From NCBI RefSeq assembly GCF_025753855.1, contig NZ_JAOWPT010000002.1, forward strand, positions 558,001-622,000: a stretch of 64,000 nucleotides of DNA, in the 5' to 3' direction. The translations under genes and the position numbers were made by a program. This document shows, piece by piece, positions 1 to 7,993 of the stretch. The notes beneath the pieces were generated by a model. The model saw only the letters and a program-made list of their open reading frames with translations, searched no databases and was not told the origin of the DNA. The stretch comes from Mesorhizobium sp. ZC-5. GTDB lineage: Bacteria; Pseudomonadota; Alphaproteobacteria; Rhizobiales; Rhizobiaceae. The number at the start of each line of letters is the position of its first letter. Position 1 is the first letter of the stretch.

Positions 1-304
1 CGGTGAGGTCGTCCATGATGCCGCCGTCCTCGCGGCAGACCGTCGAATAGCGCACCTGCCCGGTGCGCATCGCCGCGGCGTCGTTGACGATGACATGGTT
101 GACCAGCGCTTCGGCGTCCGGACCCTTGATGTCCATCTTGCCCATGGTGCTCAGGTCCTGCATGCCGACATGGCTGCGGGTGTTAAGATGCTCCTCCTCG
201 ACGCCCGTGTAGAACTTCGCCGACACGAAATCGCCGCCGACCCGCCCCATCGTTGCGCCCGTGGCGACGATGCTGGCATAGAAGGGCGATCTGCGTTCCG
301 GCAT
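1..304 (-). CDS. GcvT-like folate-dependent aminomethyltransferase, N-terminal part
   Basis: The gene starts at an ATG at 304 and runs off the left edge; 101 codons are visible. The segment reads as the N-terminal folate-binding part of the GcvT/DmdA/sarcosine-dehydrogenase family: an early GxVGGDFV stretch, then HVGMQDLSTMGK, a version of the family's small-residue-Asp-hydroxyl turn, then DAEALVNHVIVND and the GQVRYSTVCREDGGIMDDLT block, which matches the conserved 'G...Y...N..GGI.DD' of glycine-cleavage T proteins. Family members move a one-carbon unit from an N- or S-methyl donor to tetrahydrofolate in the cytoplasm. It is the last visible gene of a leftward run hyuA-hyuB-binding protein-this gene, which suggests an N-methylated amino-acid substrate rather than the glycine cleavage complex (inference). 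The catalytic C-terminal part lies outside the window. Confidence 0.75.
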   Translation of the reverse strand, partial: MPERRSPFYASIVATGATMGRVGGDFVSAKFYTGVEEEHLNTRSHVGMQDLSTMGKMDIKGPDAEALVNHVIVNDAAAMRTGQVRYSTVCREDGGIMDDLT

Positions 305-381
305 TTTTTGGCCTCTCGGATTTCAAGCGGGTGAAGGTCCGCTCGGCGAGAGCGGACCGGATAGGATCGGCGTTGGCTTGG

Positions 382-1164
382 CTATTCGCCGTAGACGTCG
401 AATGAGAAATATTTGTCGTTGATTTTCTTGTACTTGCCGTTGGCGCGCAGCGCGTCGATTGCCGCGTCGAGCTTGGCTGCCAGTTCGGTGTCGCCTTTCT
501 GCAGCGCGATGCCGACGCCCGGACCATGAACGGCCGGATCGGCCTTCAGCGTGCCGAGCAGCTTGCAGCAGGCGCCGGCGTCGGTCTTCAGCCATTCGGT
601 CAGGATCACCGAGCCGTCCATCATCGCATCGAGGCGGCCATTGGCCATGTCGGTGCGGGCGTCGTCGCCGGTCGGATAGGATTTGACCTCCGAGCTGCTG
701 TATTTGTCCTCGGCGTAGTTGGCATGGATAGTGCTGGTCTGGACACCCAGCGTCTTGCCTTTCAGGTCTTCCGGCGAAGCGCCGGCAAGCGTCGAATCCT
801 TCGGCACCGCGACGGCCGGCGGCGTCTGGTAATATTTATGGGTGAAGTCGACCTTCTCCGCCCGCTCCGGCGTGATGGTGATGTTGATGATGGCGTCGAA
901 CTTGCCGGCCTGCAGCGCCGGGATCGAGCCGTCGAAATCCTGCACGATAAATTCGCATTCGGTCTTCATTTCGGCGCACAGCGCGTTGCCGATGTCGATG
1001 TCGAAGCCGGCGAGCTTGCCGTCGGGCGTTGCGTAGTTGAAGGGCGGATAGGCGCCCTCGGTCCCGAGCTTCAGTTTTTTCTCCTGAGCGGAAGCCGATC
1101 CGGCGGCGAGCGCCAGAAGGCCCGCGGCCGAAGCGGCGAGCGCGAGATAGCCGAGAATACGCAT
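382..1164 (-). CDS. Amino-acid ABC transporter periplasmic binding protein (family 3)
   Basis: 260 aa. A signal peptide of about 26 residues (MRILGYLALA, then a hydrophobic stretch ending GSASA-QE) leads into a typical SBP_bac_3 domain: KLGTEGAYPPFNY, FDIDIGNALCAEM, DFDGSIPALQAGKFDAI and the ITPERAEKVDFTHKYY block seen in lysine/arginine/ornithine-, histidine- and octopine-binding proteins. It captures a polar amino-acid-like ligand in the periplasm for an ABC importer. No permease or ATPase genes lie beside it, so it may feed a transporter encoded elsewhere. It sits 123 bp downstream of hyuB and 77 bp upstream of the GcvT-like gene, all leftward. The natural ligand may be a hydantoin- or sarcosine-related compound (inference). 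Confidence 0.85.
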   Translation of the reverse strand: MRILGYLALAASAAGLLALAAGSASAQEKKLKLGTEGAYPPFNYATPDGKLAGFDIDIGNALCAEMKTECEFIVQDFDGSIPALQAGKFDAIINITITPERAEKVDFTHKYYQTPPAVAVPKDSTLAGASPEDLKGKTLGVQTSTIHANYAEDKYSSSEVKSYPTGDDARTDMANGRLDAMMDGSVILTEWLKTDAGACCKLLGTLKADPAVHGPGVGIALQKGDTELAAKLDAAIDALRANGKYKKINDKYFSFDVYGE

Positions 1165-1287
1165 GCAGTGCCCCCTGTTGTTGTTGCATGATTTTCTGCC
1201 GCCGCGGTTTTCTTGGCCTGCAAAGATGCGACATCGGCAGGGAGTTTTATGACAGCGTTCACTATTGTGCGGCGCAGGGCTGGGCGG

Positions 1288-2979
1288 TCAGTCAGCCTTG
1301 AAGCCAAACAATTCGGCCGCCTGTTCGGCCGTGTAGTAACCCATCTGGATGTCGCGCCGCACCAGGTCCGGGTCACGGCGTCGCGGATCGCCATAGCCGC
1401 CGCCGCCTGGCGTGCGCACCCGAACCCGGTCTCCGGCCTGCAGCGGAATGTCCTGTTCCTTAGAGAGGTGCGGCGGCACATGCGCTTGGCCGTCGCGGAA
1501 CACGGTGACGGTATTCACCGCGCCGTCGGCGCCGCCGAGCACGCCTTGCGGGCCGAAACGGCCGTGGTCCATGACAAAGGAGGCACGGGCCTCGCCGCGC
1601 AGCAATTCCACCTCATAGGCCAGACCGAAGCCGCCGCGCCGTTCGCCGGCGCCGCCGGAACCTTCGCGCAGCGCGTAGTGGCGGTACAGCACCGGGTAGG
1701 CCTGCTCCATCACCTCGACCGGCGGCGATTTGGAGATACCGATGGTCGAGCAGCCGTTGGTCAGCCCGTCATGCGAAAAATTGCCGCCGTAGCCACCGCC
1801 GGAGATCTGGTACATGACGAAATCTCGCCCCCGTGCGGGATCATGGCCGCCAAGCGCGAAATTGCCGCTCGAGCCGGCGGGTGCCGCCGTCACCTTTTCC
1901 GGCAGCGCCTGCACCATGGCCGCGAACACCGCCTCGGCTATGCGCTGCGAGACTTCCGCCGCACAGCCTGAAACGGGCCGGGGATATTTGGCGTCGAGAA
2001 AGGTGCCCTCCGGCCGCTTGACGATCAAAGGCTCGAAGGCGCCGGCGCTGATCGGCACATCCGGGAAAATATGGCGCATGGCGAGGTAAATCGAGGACAA
2101 GGTCGTCGCCAGCACGCTGTTCATCGGCCCTGCGCAGGGCGGGCTCGAACCGGCGAAGTCGAAGGTGAGCGTGTCGCCCTTCTTCTCGACGGCGAGGTTG
2201 ATGATCAGCGGTGCGTCGACTACCCCGTCGGAATCGACAAAGGCCTTCGAACGGTAGGTGCCGTCCTTGATCACCGAAATATGCGCCGCCATCTGTTCGG
2301 CCGCCCGCTTGCGCAGTTCGGCAATGGCCGAAACGACAGTTTCGTCACCGTAACGATCCAGGATTTCAAAGAGCCTGTCCTGCCCGACCAGCAGTGCGGC
2401 GGCCTGCGCCTTGATGTCGCCGATACGCTGGTCGGCGATGCGGATATTGGAGCAGATGATGGCGTAGATTTCCGGATCGAGGCGGTCTTTCTTGAACAGC
2501 TTGACCGGCGGCAGCCTGAGCCCCTCCTGCTCGACCGCGGTTGCCGAGGCCGAGAAGCCGCCCGGCACCGAACCGCCGATGTCGGGCCAGTGGCCGGTGT
2601 TGGACAGCCAGCAGAAGATCTTGCCGCCGCGATAGACCGGCATGACGAAACGCACATCCATAAGATGCGTGCCGCCGAGATAGGGATCGTTGACGATGTA
2701 GATGTCGCCTGGTTCCGGCGGCAGGCATTTGCCGTCGCGGATCATCTCGATCAGCGTCTTGGTCGAATATTGCATGACGCCGACGAACACCGGCAGGCCG
2801 CCGCCGCCTTGTGCGATCAGTGAGCCGTCCTCGGCCGAATAGATGCCGTCCGAGCGGTCGTTCGCTTCGGCGATCACCGGCGAGAACGCGGCCCGAGAGA
2901 ACGTCAGGTCCATCTCGTCGCAGACCTGCTGGAGTGCCGCCTGGATAACGGAAAGGGTGATGGCGTCGAGGGTGGTCAT
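1288..2979 (-). CDS. hyuB: Hydantoinase/5-oxoprolinase beta subunit (HyuB family)
   Basis: 563 aa from the ATG at 2979 (MTTLDAITLSV). The frame stays open 33 codons further upstream, but that extension translates a palindromic repeat (3012-3090) and is rejected as coding. HyuB landmarks are present: FSRAAFSPVIAEANDRSDGIY near the N-terminus, NDPYLGGTHLMDVRFV, and NTGHWPDIGGSVPGGFS. With HyuA it forms an ATP-dependent amidohydrolase that opens hydantoin, N-methylhydantoin or 5-oxoproline rings. It follows hyuA in the same direction, separated by a 133-bp gap holding the repeat. Substrate cannot be told from sequence; the binding-protein and GcvT-like neighbours favour an N-methylated compound (inference). 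Confidence 0.9.
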   Translation of the reverse strand: MTTLDAITLSVIQAALQQVCDEMDLTFSRAAFSPVIAEANDRSDGIYSAEDGSLIAQGGGGLPVFVGVMQYSTKTLIEMIRDGKCLPPEPGDIYIVNDPYLGGTHLMDVRFVMPVYRGGKIFCWLSNTGHWPDIGGSVPGGFSASATAVEQEGLRLPPVKLFKKDRLDPEIYAIICSNIRIADQRIGDIKAQAAALLVGQDRLFEILDRYGDETVVSAIAELRKRAAEQMAAHISVIKDGTYRSKAFVDSDGVVDAPLIINLAVEKKGDTLTFDFAGSSPPCAGPMNSVLATTLSSIYLAMRHIFPDVPISAGAFEPLIVKRPEGTFLDAKYPRPVSGCAAEVSQRIAEAVFAAMVQALPEKVTAAPAGSSGNFALGGHDPARGRDFVMYQISGGGYGGNFSHDGLTNGCSTIGISKSPPVEVMEQAYPVLYRHYALREGSGGAGERRGGFGLAYEVELLRGEARASFVMDHGRFGPQGVLGGADGAVNTVTVFRDGQAHVPPHLSKEQDIPLQAGDRVRVRTPGGGGYGDPRRRDPDLVRRDIQMGYYTAEQAAELFGFKAD

Positions 2980-3011
2980 GAGCCCGCCCGCCTCACATGG
3001 GTTGCACTCAT

Positions 3012-3090
3012 GCCCCCTCCACCGCCTCCGGCGGTCCCCCTCCCCTGCGAAGCGGGGGAGGGGGACCATGCGAAGCATGGTGGAGGGGGC
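3012..3090. repeat. Nested palindromic intergenic repeat between hyuA and hyuB
   Basis: The outer arms GCCCCCTCCACC (3012-3023) and GGTGGAGGGGGC (3079-3090) are perfect inverted repeats. Inside lies a 13-bp perfect stem, GGTCCCCCTCCCC pairing with GGGGAGGGGGACC, around a TGCGAAGC-type loop, followed by a small CCATGC-GAA-GCATGG hairpin. It resembles the short mosaic palindromic repeats dispersed between genes in Rhizobiales. It lies inside the presumed hyuAB transcript and could form a stable mRNA structure. Confidence 0.85.
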
Positions 3091-3112
3091 GTATGCGATT
3101 CCGGCGCAATTC

Positions 3113-5182
3113 TCATCTCCTCACCTCAATGACAATATTCCCATCCGCATCGCTCGTTGCCCGGTCGCCTGGCTCGATCACAGTCGTTGCATCCATCTGC
3201 TCCAGGATCGCCGGGCCGTCGATCATAGCGTCGAGCGGGATCTTCTCGCGATCGTAGACCGGCGTGTCGTGCCATGAGCCATCGTACCAGACCGGCCGCG
3301 TCTCGCGCCGCGCATCCTCGAGTTTCGTTGCGCGGCGCGCCGGATCGATCAGCCGCGACAAGTCGACCTCCGGCCGAACGCCAATGACAGACGTGTTGAG
3401 ATTGACCAGGCTGGCGCGGATCTCCGGCAGTTCCACCTTGAAGCGGGCGAAATAGGCCTTCTCGAAAAGCGCCTGCAGTGTTGCGCGCTCGATTTCGGTC
3501 GACGGCAGTGGGACGTTGAGGAGATGTGTCTGCCCGACGAACTGCATGTCGGCGGAATGGACGAAACGGATCGTCTCCGGCTCGACCGCCTCCTTGGCAA
3601 TCAGCGCGCTGCCTTCGGCGCGATGGGCTTCGAGTACCGCCCGCACCAATTCTGTGTCGAGCGCCAGGACAGGCTGGTTGATCGTGTTGACGAAGTCGTG
3701 GCGCAGGTCGGCGACGACGCAGCCAAGCGCATTGGTGATGCCTGGCCGGGCCGGCACCAGTACTTTGGGCAGGCCGAGTTCGCGCGCCAGTGCTGTCGCG
3801 TGCAGCGGCCCGGCGCCGCCAAAGGCGAACAGCGCAAAATCGCGCGGATCATGTCCTTTCGCTACCGAAACCATCCGTATGGCGCCGGCCATCTTCAGAT
3901 TGGCAAGCCGCAGGACCGCGCCAGCCGCCTGTACGCCATCCAATTTGGCGGGGCGGCCGATCCTGTCTACGAAAATGGCGCGCACCGCCTCGACGGTGAC
4001 AGGGTTGTCGACCGCCAGCAGCTTTTTGGGGTCCAGGCGTCCAAGCACCAGATTGGCGTCGGTGATGGTCGGCTCCTGCCCGCCGCGCCCGTAACAGATC
4101 GGCCCCGGATTGGCGCCGGCGCTGTCCGGCCCGATCTGGATCAGGCCTGCAGCGTCGATACGCGCGATTGACCCGCCGCCGGCGCCGACGGTGTGCACGT
4201 CGACCATCGGCACATGGATCGGCATCGCATATTCGATCTCGATCTCGTTGGACACCGCCGGTTGCGCGTTGCGGATCAGCGCTACGTCGGTGGAGGTGCC
4301 GCCCATATCGTAGGTGACGAGATTCCGGTAACCGGCGCGCTTGCCGGTGTAGGCGGCGGCAATCACGCCGGATGCCGGCCCCGACATCACTGTCTTCGCC
4401 GACTCCCGGGTGACGAAGCGCGCCGAGATCATGCCGCCATTGCCGTTCATGATCAGGAAGTCGCGCGCGTAGCCCCTGGCTTCTAACTCGTTGCGCAGCC
4501 GCTCGATATAGCGCTTGAGGATCGGCTGCACCGCGGCGTTGACGCTGGCGGTGACGCCGCGCTCGAATTCGCGCGCCTCCGACAAAAGCATGTGGCCGGC
4601 GGTGATGTGATCGTTCGGCCAGAGGTCGGCAGCGATCTCGGCCGCCCGTTTTTCGTGCACGGGATTGGCATAGGAGTGCAGGAAATGGATGACCAGCGAT
4701 TCGCAGCCGGCTTGCTTCAGCTGCTCCACGGCGGCGCGGAATTCGTCCTCGTCGAGCGGCGTGCGCACGATGCCGCCGGCCTCGACCCGCTCCGCAACCT
4801 CCAGCCGCAGGTCGCGCGGGATCACCGGCACGAAGACGCCGGTCATGCCGTAGGGCTGCGGCCGGGTCCGCCGGCCAAGCTCGATGATGTCGCGGAAGCC
4901 GCGCGTGGTGATCATGCCGGTTTTGGCCAGCCGGCGTTCCAGCACCGCGTTGGTGGTCGTCGTGGTGCCGTGCACGATGAGGTCGATGCCGTCGACCGGA
5001 AAGCCGGCGTCGGCCAGTGCGGAGACGACGCCGAATGCCTGGTTTTCGGGGGTCGTCGGCGTCTTGGCGATGTGGACCTTGCCGCCATCGCCGCCGTCGA
5101 TCAGGATCAGGTCGGTGAAGGTTCCGCCGACATCGATCCCCGCCACGACGGCATCGCCTGCTGCGCGAACTTTCTCAACCAT
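3113..5182 (-). CDS. hyuA: Hydantoinase/5-oxoprolinase alpha subunit (HyuA family)
   Basis: 689 aa from the ATG at 5182 (MVEKVRAAGDAVVAGIDVGGTFTD). An upstream in-frame ATG at 5248 adds 22 residues unlike the family and is not used here. The actin-like ATPase signature VVAGIDVGGTFTDLILID opens the protein. HGTTTTTNAVLERR follows, and YDMGGTSTDVALI marks the second half; FAFGGAGPLHATALARELG is the usual HyuA C-terminal block. It is the ATP-using subunit of the HyuAB cytoplasmic amidohydrolase. It is first in the leftward run and divergent from fpr. 5-oxoprolinase, hydantoinase and N-methylhydantoinase activities are all possible; acetone carboxylase is less likely because no gamma subunit is present. 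Confidence 0.9.
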   Translation of the reverse strand: MVEKVRAAGDAVVAGIDVGGTFTDLILIDGGDGGKVHIAKTPTTPENQAFGVVSALADAGFPVDGIDLIVHGTTTTTNAVLERRLAKTGMITTRGFRDIIELGRRTRPQPYGMTGVFVPVIPRDLRLEVAERVEAGGIVRTPLDEDEFRAAVEQLKQAGCESLVIHFLHSYANPVHEKRAAEIAADLWPNDHITAGHMLLSEAREFERGVTASVNAAVQPILKRYIERLRNELEARGYARDFLIMNGNGGMISARFVTRESAKTVMSGPASGVIAAAYTGKRAGYRNLVTYDMGGTSTDVALIRNAQPAVSNEIEIEYAMPIHVPMVDVHTVGAGGGSIARIDAAGLIQIGPDSAGANPGPICYGRGGQEPTITDANLVLGRLDPKKLLAVDNPVTVEAVRAIFVDRIGRPAKLDGVQAAGAVLRLANLKMAGAIRMVSVAKGHDPRDFALFAFGGAGPLHATALARELGLPKVLVPARPGITNALGCVVADLRHDFVNTINQPVLALDTELVRAVLEAHRAEGSALIAKEAVEPETIRFVHSADMQFVGQTHLLNVPLPSTEIERATLQALFEKAYFARFKVELPEIRASLVNLNTSVIGVRPEVDLSRLIDPARRATKLEDARRETRPVWYDGSWHDTPVYDREKIPLDAMIDGPAILEQMDATTVIEPGDRATSDADGNIVIEVRR

Positions 5183-5392
5183 GCCCAAAATCCGAAACGC
5201 CCGGCCTAAGGATATGTCACAGTTTGGAAAGGCGTTTCCCGCCCCCATCTTGACGCAATAATCATTTGTATACTAATAATTCCGACTGACAAGACTCCCC
5301 TGCCAGGATCGGTTTGCCGGCGCGCTGGGACTTTGCTCTCGCGCGCGAAACCACGCTTGGCTTGCGCCTGAAGCCGGAAAGATTTTCGTCCC
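5183..5392. promoter_or_regulatory. Divergent hyuA/fpr intergenic region with AT-rich promoter-like core
   Basis: This 210-bp spacer is AT-rich only at 5250-5280, where TTGACG is followed by TTTGTATACTAATAAT. The GTATAC palindrome (5268-5273) within TTGTATACTAATA looks like part of a GntR-type operator, but spacing between the -35-like and -10-like elements is poor (13 bp), so the transcription start cannot be fixed. It is the only promoter-like stretch for either divergent gene. Confidence 0.35.
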
Positions 5393-6220
5393 ATGCAGCA
5401 AGTGACAGCTCTCAAGACCGTCGACGCCCAGCGCGTACAGTTTCCGATTCCGGCGAATGTCTATGCCGAGACAGTGGTGTCGGTGAAGCATTATACCGAC
5501 CGGCTGTTCTCCTTCCGCGTCACCCGTCCGCAGGCCTTCCGCTTCCGCTCCGGCGAGTTCGTCATGATCGGCCTGCCCAATGCCGAGAAGCCGGTGTTCC
5601 GCGCCTATTCGATCGCCAGCCCGAGCTGGGATGACGAGATCGAATTCTTTTCGATCAAGGTGCCGGATGGCCCGCTGACCTCCGAATTGCAGAAGATCGT
5701 TCCGGGCGACACGCTGCTTTTGCGCCAGAAGTCGACGGGCACGCTGGTGCTCGACGCGCTGACCCCGGCCAAGCGCCTGTTCATGATCTCGACCGGCACC
5801 GGCATCGCGCCCTTCGCCAGCCTGGTGCGCGATCCCGAAACCTATGAGAAGTTCGAGGACGTCATCCTCACCCACACCTGCCGCGACCATGCCGAGCTCG
5901 CCTATGGCGAGGAACTGTTCGACCAGTCGGCCAACGACCCGCTGATTGGCGAAATGGCCAACGGCCGGCTTACGCTCTACTCGTCGACCACCCGCGAAAT
6001 CTCGCAGCGCATGGGCCGCATCACCCGGCTGATGGAAAACGGCAAGCTTTATTCGGATCTCGGCATCGCGCCGCTCAACCGCGAAACCGACCGCGTGATG
6101 ATCTGCGGCTCCATGCACATGCTGCACGACGTCAAGGCGCTGGTCGAGGCCGCCGGCTTCGACGAAGGCTCCAACAACAAGCCCGCCGATTTCGTCGTCG
6201 AACGGGCGTTTGTCGGCTGA
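5393..6220 (+). CDS. fpr: Ferredoxin/flavodoxin-NADP reductase
   Basis: 275 aa. FAD-binding domain residues 20-115 with the RAYS motif (R70, Y72, S73) that contacts FAD, then an NADP-binding half opening TGTGIAPFASLVRD and containing CGSMHML before the C-terminus. Length and motifs match bacterial subclass I/plant-type Fpr of alphaproteobacteria, which exchanges electrons between NADPH and ferredoxin or flavodoxin and often takes part in oxidative-stress responses. The C-terminus ends VVERAFVG, as in this family. It stands alone on the plus strand, divergent from hyuA and convergent with the small membrane-protein gene at 6268. Confidence 0.92.
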   Translation: MQQVTALKTVDAQRVQFPIPANVYAETVVSVKHYTDRLFSFRVTRPQAFRFRSGEFVMIGLPNAEKPVFRAYSIASPSWDDEIEFFSIKVPDGPLTSELQKIVPGDTLLLRQKSTGTLVLDALTPAKRLFMISTGTGIAPFASLVRDPETYEKFEDVILTHTCRDHAELAYGEELFDQSANDPLIGEMANGRLTLYSSTTREISQRMGRITRLMENGKLYSDLGIAPLNRETDRVMICGSMHMLHDVKALVEAAGFDEGSNNKPADFVVERAFVG

Positions 6221-6267
6221 GGCCGGCTCGACTGACGAAAATCATACTTTGGGACTGAGTACTGCTG

Positions 6268-6672
6268 CTACCGCGTAGGCTTGTCACTGCGTCTGCGGGT
6301 AATGCTCTCCACGAGAATCTTCATCACACTCATGCAAACCACGCCGACGATGAAAATCGTTGCAAGGCGCAGCGCCGAAACATCTGGCTGCCAGAGAAAG
6401 ATCGTCATAAAGCAGATGAAAATAAAGGCGTCGAGTATCTGGCGCTCAAGGAACACCGCCGTCCATGGCGTTCGGGACGCTTCAGATGAGAAGATCAGGT
6501 CGAGCCCGCGGCCTGCAAGGAAGAACAGCGGTACCGCAGTCAGTTTCACAAGGATGAGATTGAGCGGATCGCCGATGAAAAAGAGCAGTACAGCAAGGAC
6601 CACGATCATCCCGATCGGAATGCCGTATTGCGTCAGCCGGCCATTCCGGACGGTAAGGCTTTGAACATCCAT
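6268..6672 (-). CDS. Small integral membrane protein, function unknown
   Basis: 134 aa from the ATG at 6672 (MDVQSLTVRNGRL), which has AGGAGGAC a few bases upstream; a longer open frame to 6768 lacks such a site. Four hydrophobic segments are visible: IPIGMIVVLAVLLFFIG, LILVKLTAVPLFFLAG, IFICFMTIFLWQP and LATIFIVGVVCMSVM. A charged tail (ESITRRRSDKPTR) follows. No domain was recognised. Convergent with fpr. It could be an inner-membrane protein of a widespread uncharacterised family; nothing in the sequence shows its role. Confidence 0.7.
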   Translation of the reverse strand: MDVQSLTVRNGRLTQYGIPIGMIVVLAVLLFFIGDPLNLILVKLTAVPLFFLAGRGLDLIFSSEASRTPWTAVFLERQILDAFIFICFMTIFLWQPDVSALRLATIFIVGVVCMSVMKILVESITRRRSDKPTR

Positions 6673-6752
6673 CGGCGTCCTCCTGATCGAGGATATGCTT
6701 GTAGCACAACCCTTTCGTGCAGAGAACCAGTGGAAACTGCCTGACGGGCAAC

Positions 6753-6768
6753 TTGACCGTCCGGTCAA
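6753..6768. promoter_or_regulatory. Palindromic TetR-type operator candidate
   Basis: TTGACCGTCCGGTCAA is a 7-2-7 inverted repeat in the spacer between the divergent membrane-protein gene and deoC. Its form is typical of TetR-family operators. No TetR gene lies in this window, so the regulator would be encoded elsewhere. The rest of the 260-bp spacer shows nothing clear. Confidence 0.5.
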
Positions 6769-6932
6769 AATTTCACTGCATCAGAACCGATTTTCGTTTA
6801 TCACCTGCCCAAACAGGACTCGTGCGACCACGCTTCGCGCGGTATCCTGATATCTGCCCGTGGCCTGGGAGGGTCCGGGCAAACCCGCGATGAATGCAAG
6901 ACAAGGCATCGGCGGTTGCAGGAGGAAGGCGT

Positions 6933-7982
6933 ATGAGCAGCAAGCAAGCCATTGCCGACGTGCCGGCCGAAACCGCTTCCGTGACCGCGCTGCCGGCACG
7001 CAATGCGGCAACCCCCGCCAGAACGTCCGGCATCGCCCGCAATCCCGGCATGGAACTCGATCTGGGCTGGCTGGAGGCGATGCGCCATGTCAATCGCTCT
7101 GCCCTGGAACGGCGTGTCGGGTCGATGACCAAGCGGCGCTCGATCAAGGCCGACAACCAGGCTGCCTGGCTGCTGCGCGCTGTGTCGGTGATGGATCTGA
7201 CAACCCTTAATTCGAACGACACCGACGAGCGCGTCCGCCGGCTGTGCGCCAAGGCGATCAACCCATTCCGGCGGGATATCGTCGAGGGCCTGGGTATTGC
7301 CGGGGCGGACATCCGCCCGGCCGCCGTCTGCGTCTATCACCCGTTCGTCGCAACCGCGGTCGACGCGTTGAAGGGTACCGGCATCCATGTCGCCGCTGTC
7401 TCGACGGCTTTCCCGCACGGACTGTCGCCGCTGAAGACCCGCATCGAGGAAATCAAGGCGTCGGTGGCGGACGGCGCCGACGAGATCGACGTCGTCATCC
7501 CGCGCGGCCTCGTCTACGCCGCGAAATGGCAGGAGCTCTATGACGAGATCGTTGCCTTCCGCGCCGCCTGCGGCGAGGCGCACCTGAAGGTCATCCTCGG
7601 CACCGGCGATCTTTCGACGCTGCGCAACGTCATGCTCGCCTCGATGGTGGCGATGATGGCGGGCGCCGATTTCGTCAAGACCTCGACCGGCAAGGAGAGC
7701 GTCAACGCTACGCTGCCCGTCGGCCTCGCCATGGTGCGTTCCATCCGCGCCTATCACGACCGCACGGGCTATCTCATCGGCTTCAAGCCTGCCGGCGGCA
7801 TCTCGACCGCCAAGTCGGCGCTCGACTGGCTGGTGCTGATGAAGGAAGAACTCGGCCGGCCGTGGCTGGAACCGGAACTTTTCCGCTTCGGCGCGTCGAG
7901 CCTTTTGACCGACATCGAGCGCCAGCTCGAACATCATCTGACCGGTCGCTATTCGGCCAATCATCGTCACGCGATGGCTTGA
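6933..7982 (+). CDS. deoC: Deoxyribose-phosphate aldolase
   Basis: 349 aa from the ATG at 6933, chosen because GGAGGAAGG stands just before it. DeoC/FbaB-type barrel: TTLNSNDT near residue 90, ADGADEIDVVIPRG with D186, and the Schiff-base lysine K249 in ADFVKTSTGKES; GFKPAGGIS follows. It cleaves 2-deoxyribose-5-phosphate to glyceraldehyde-3-phosphate and acetaldehyde. The N-terminal 85 residues are an extension relative to E. coli DeoC, common in Rhizobiales and actinobacterial forms. The gene is 11 bp upstream of an aldehyde dehydrogenase that can oxidise the acetaldehyde product, so the two form a deoxynucleoside-sugar catabolic operon. Confidence 0.92.
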   Translation: MSSKQAIADVPAETASVTALPARNAATPARTSGIARNPGMELDLGWLEAMRHVNRSALERRVGSMTKRRSIKADNQAAWLLRAVSVMDLTTLNSNDTDERVRRLCAKAINPFRRDIVEGLGIAGADIRPAAVCVYHPFVATAVDALKGTGIHVAAVSTAFPHGLSPLKTRIEEIKASVADGADEIDVVIPRGLVYAAKWQELYDEIVAFRAACGEAHLKVILGTGDLSTLRNVMLASMVAMMAGADFVKTSTGKESVNATLPVGLAMVRSIRAYHDRTGYLIGFKPAGGISTAKSALDWLVLMKEELGRPWLEPELFRFGASSLLTDIERQLEHHLTGRYSANHRHAMA

Positions 7983-7993
7983 GGAGATTCCGC

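Noticed and set aside
2980-3078. N-terminal extension of HyuB
   Set aside because: The 33 codons translate a nested palindromic repeat and add Pro/Arg-rich residues unlike the family; the ATG at 2979 fits homologues.
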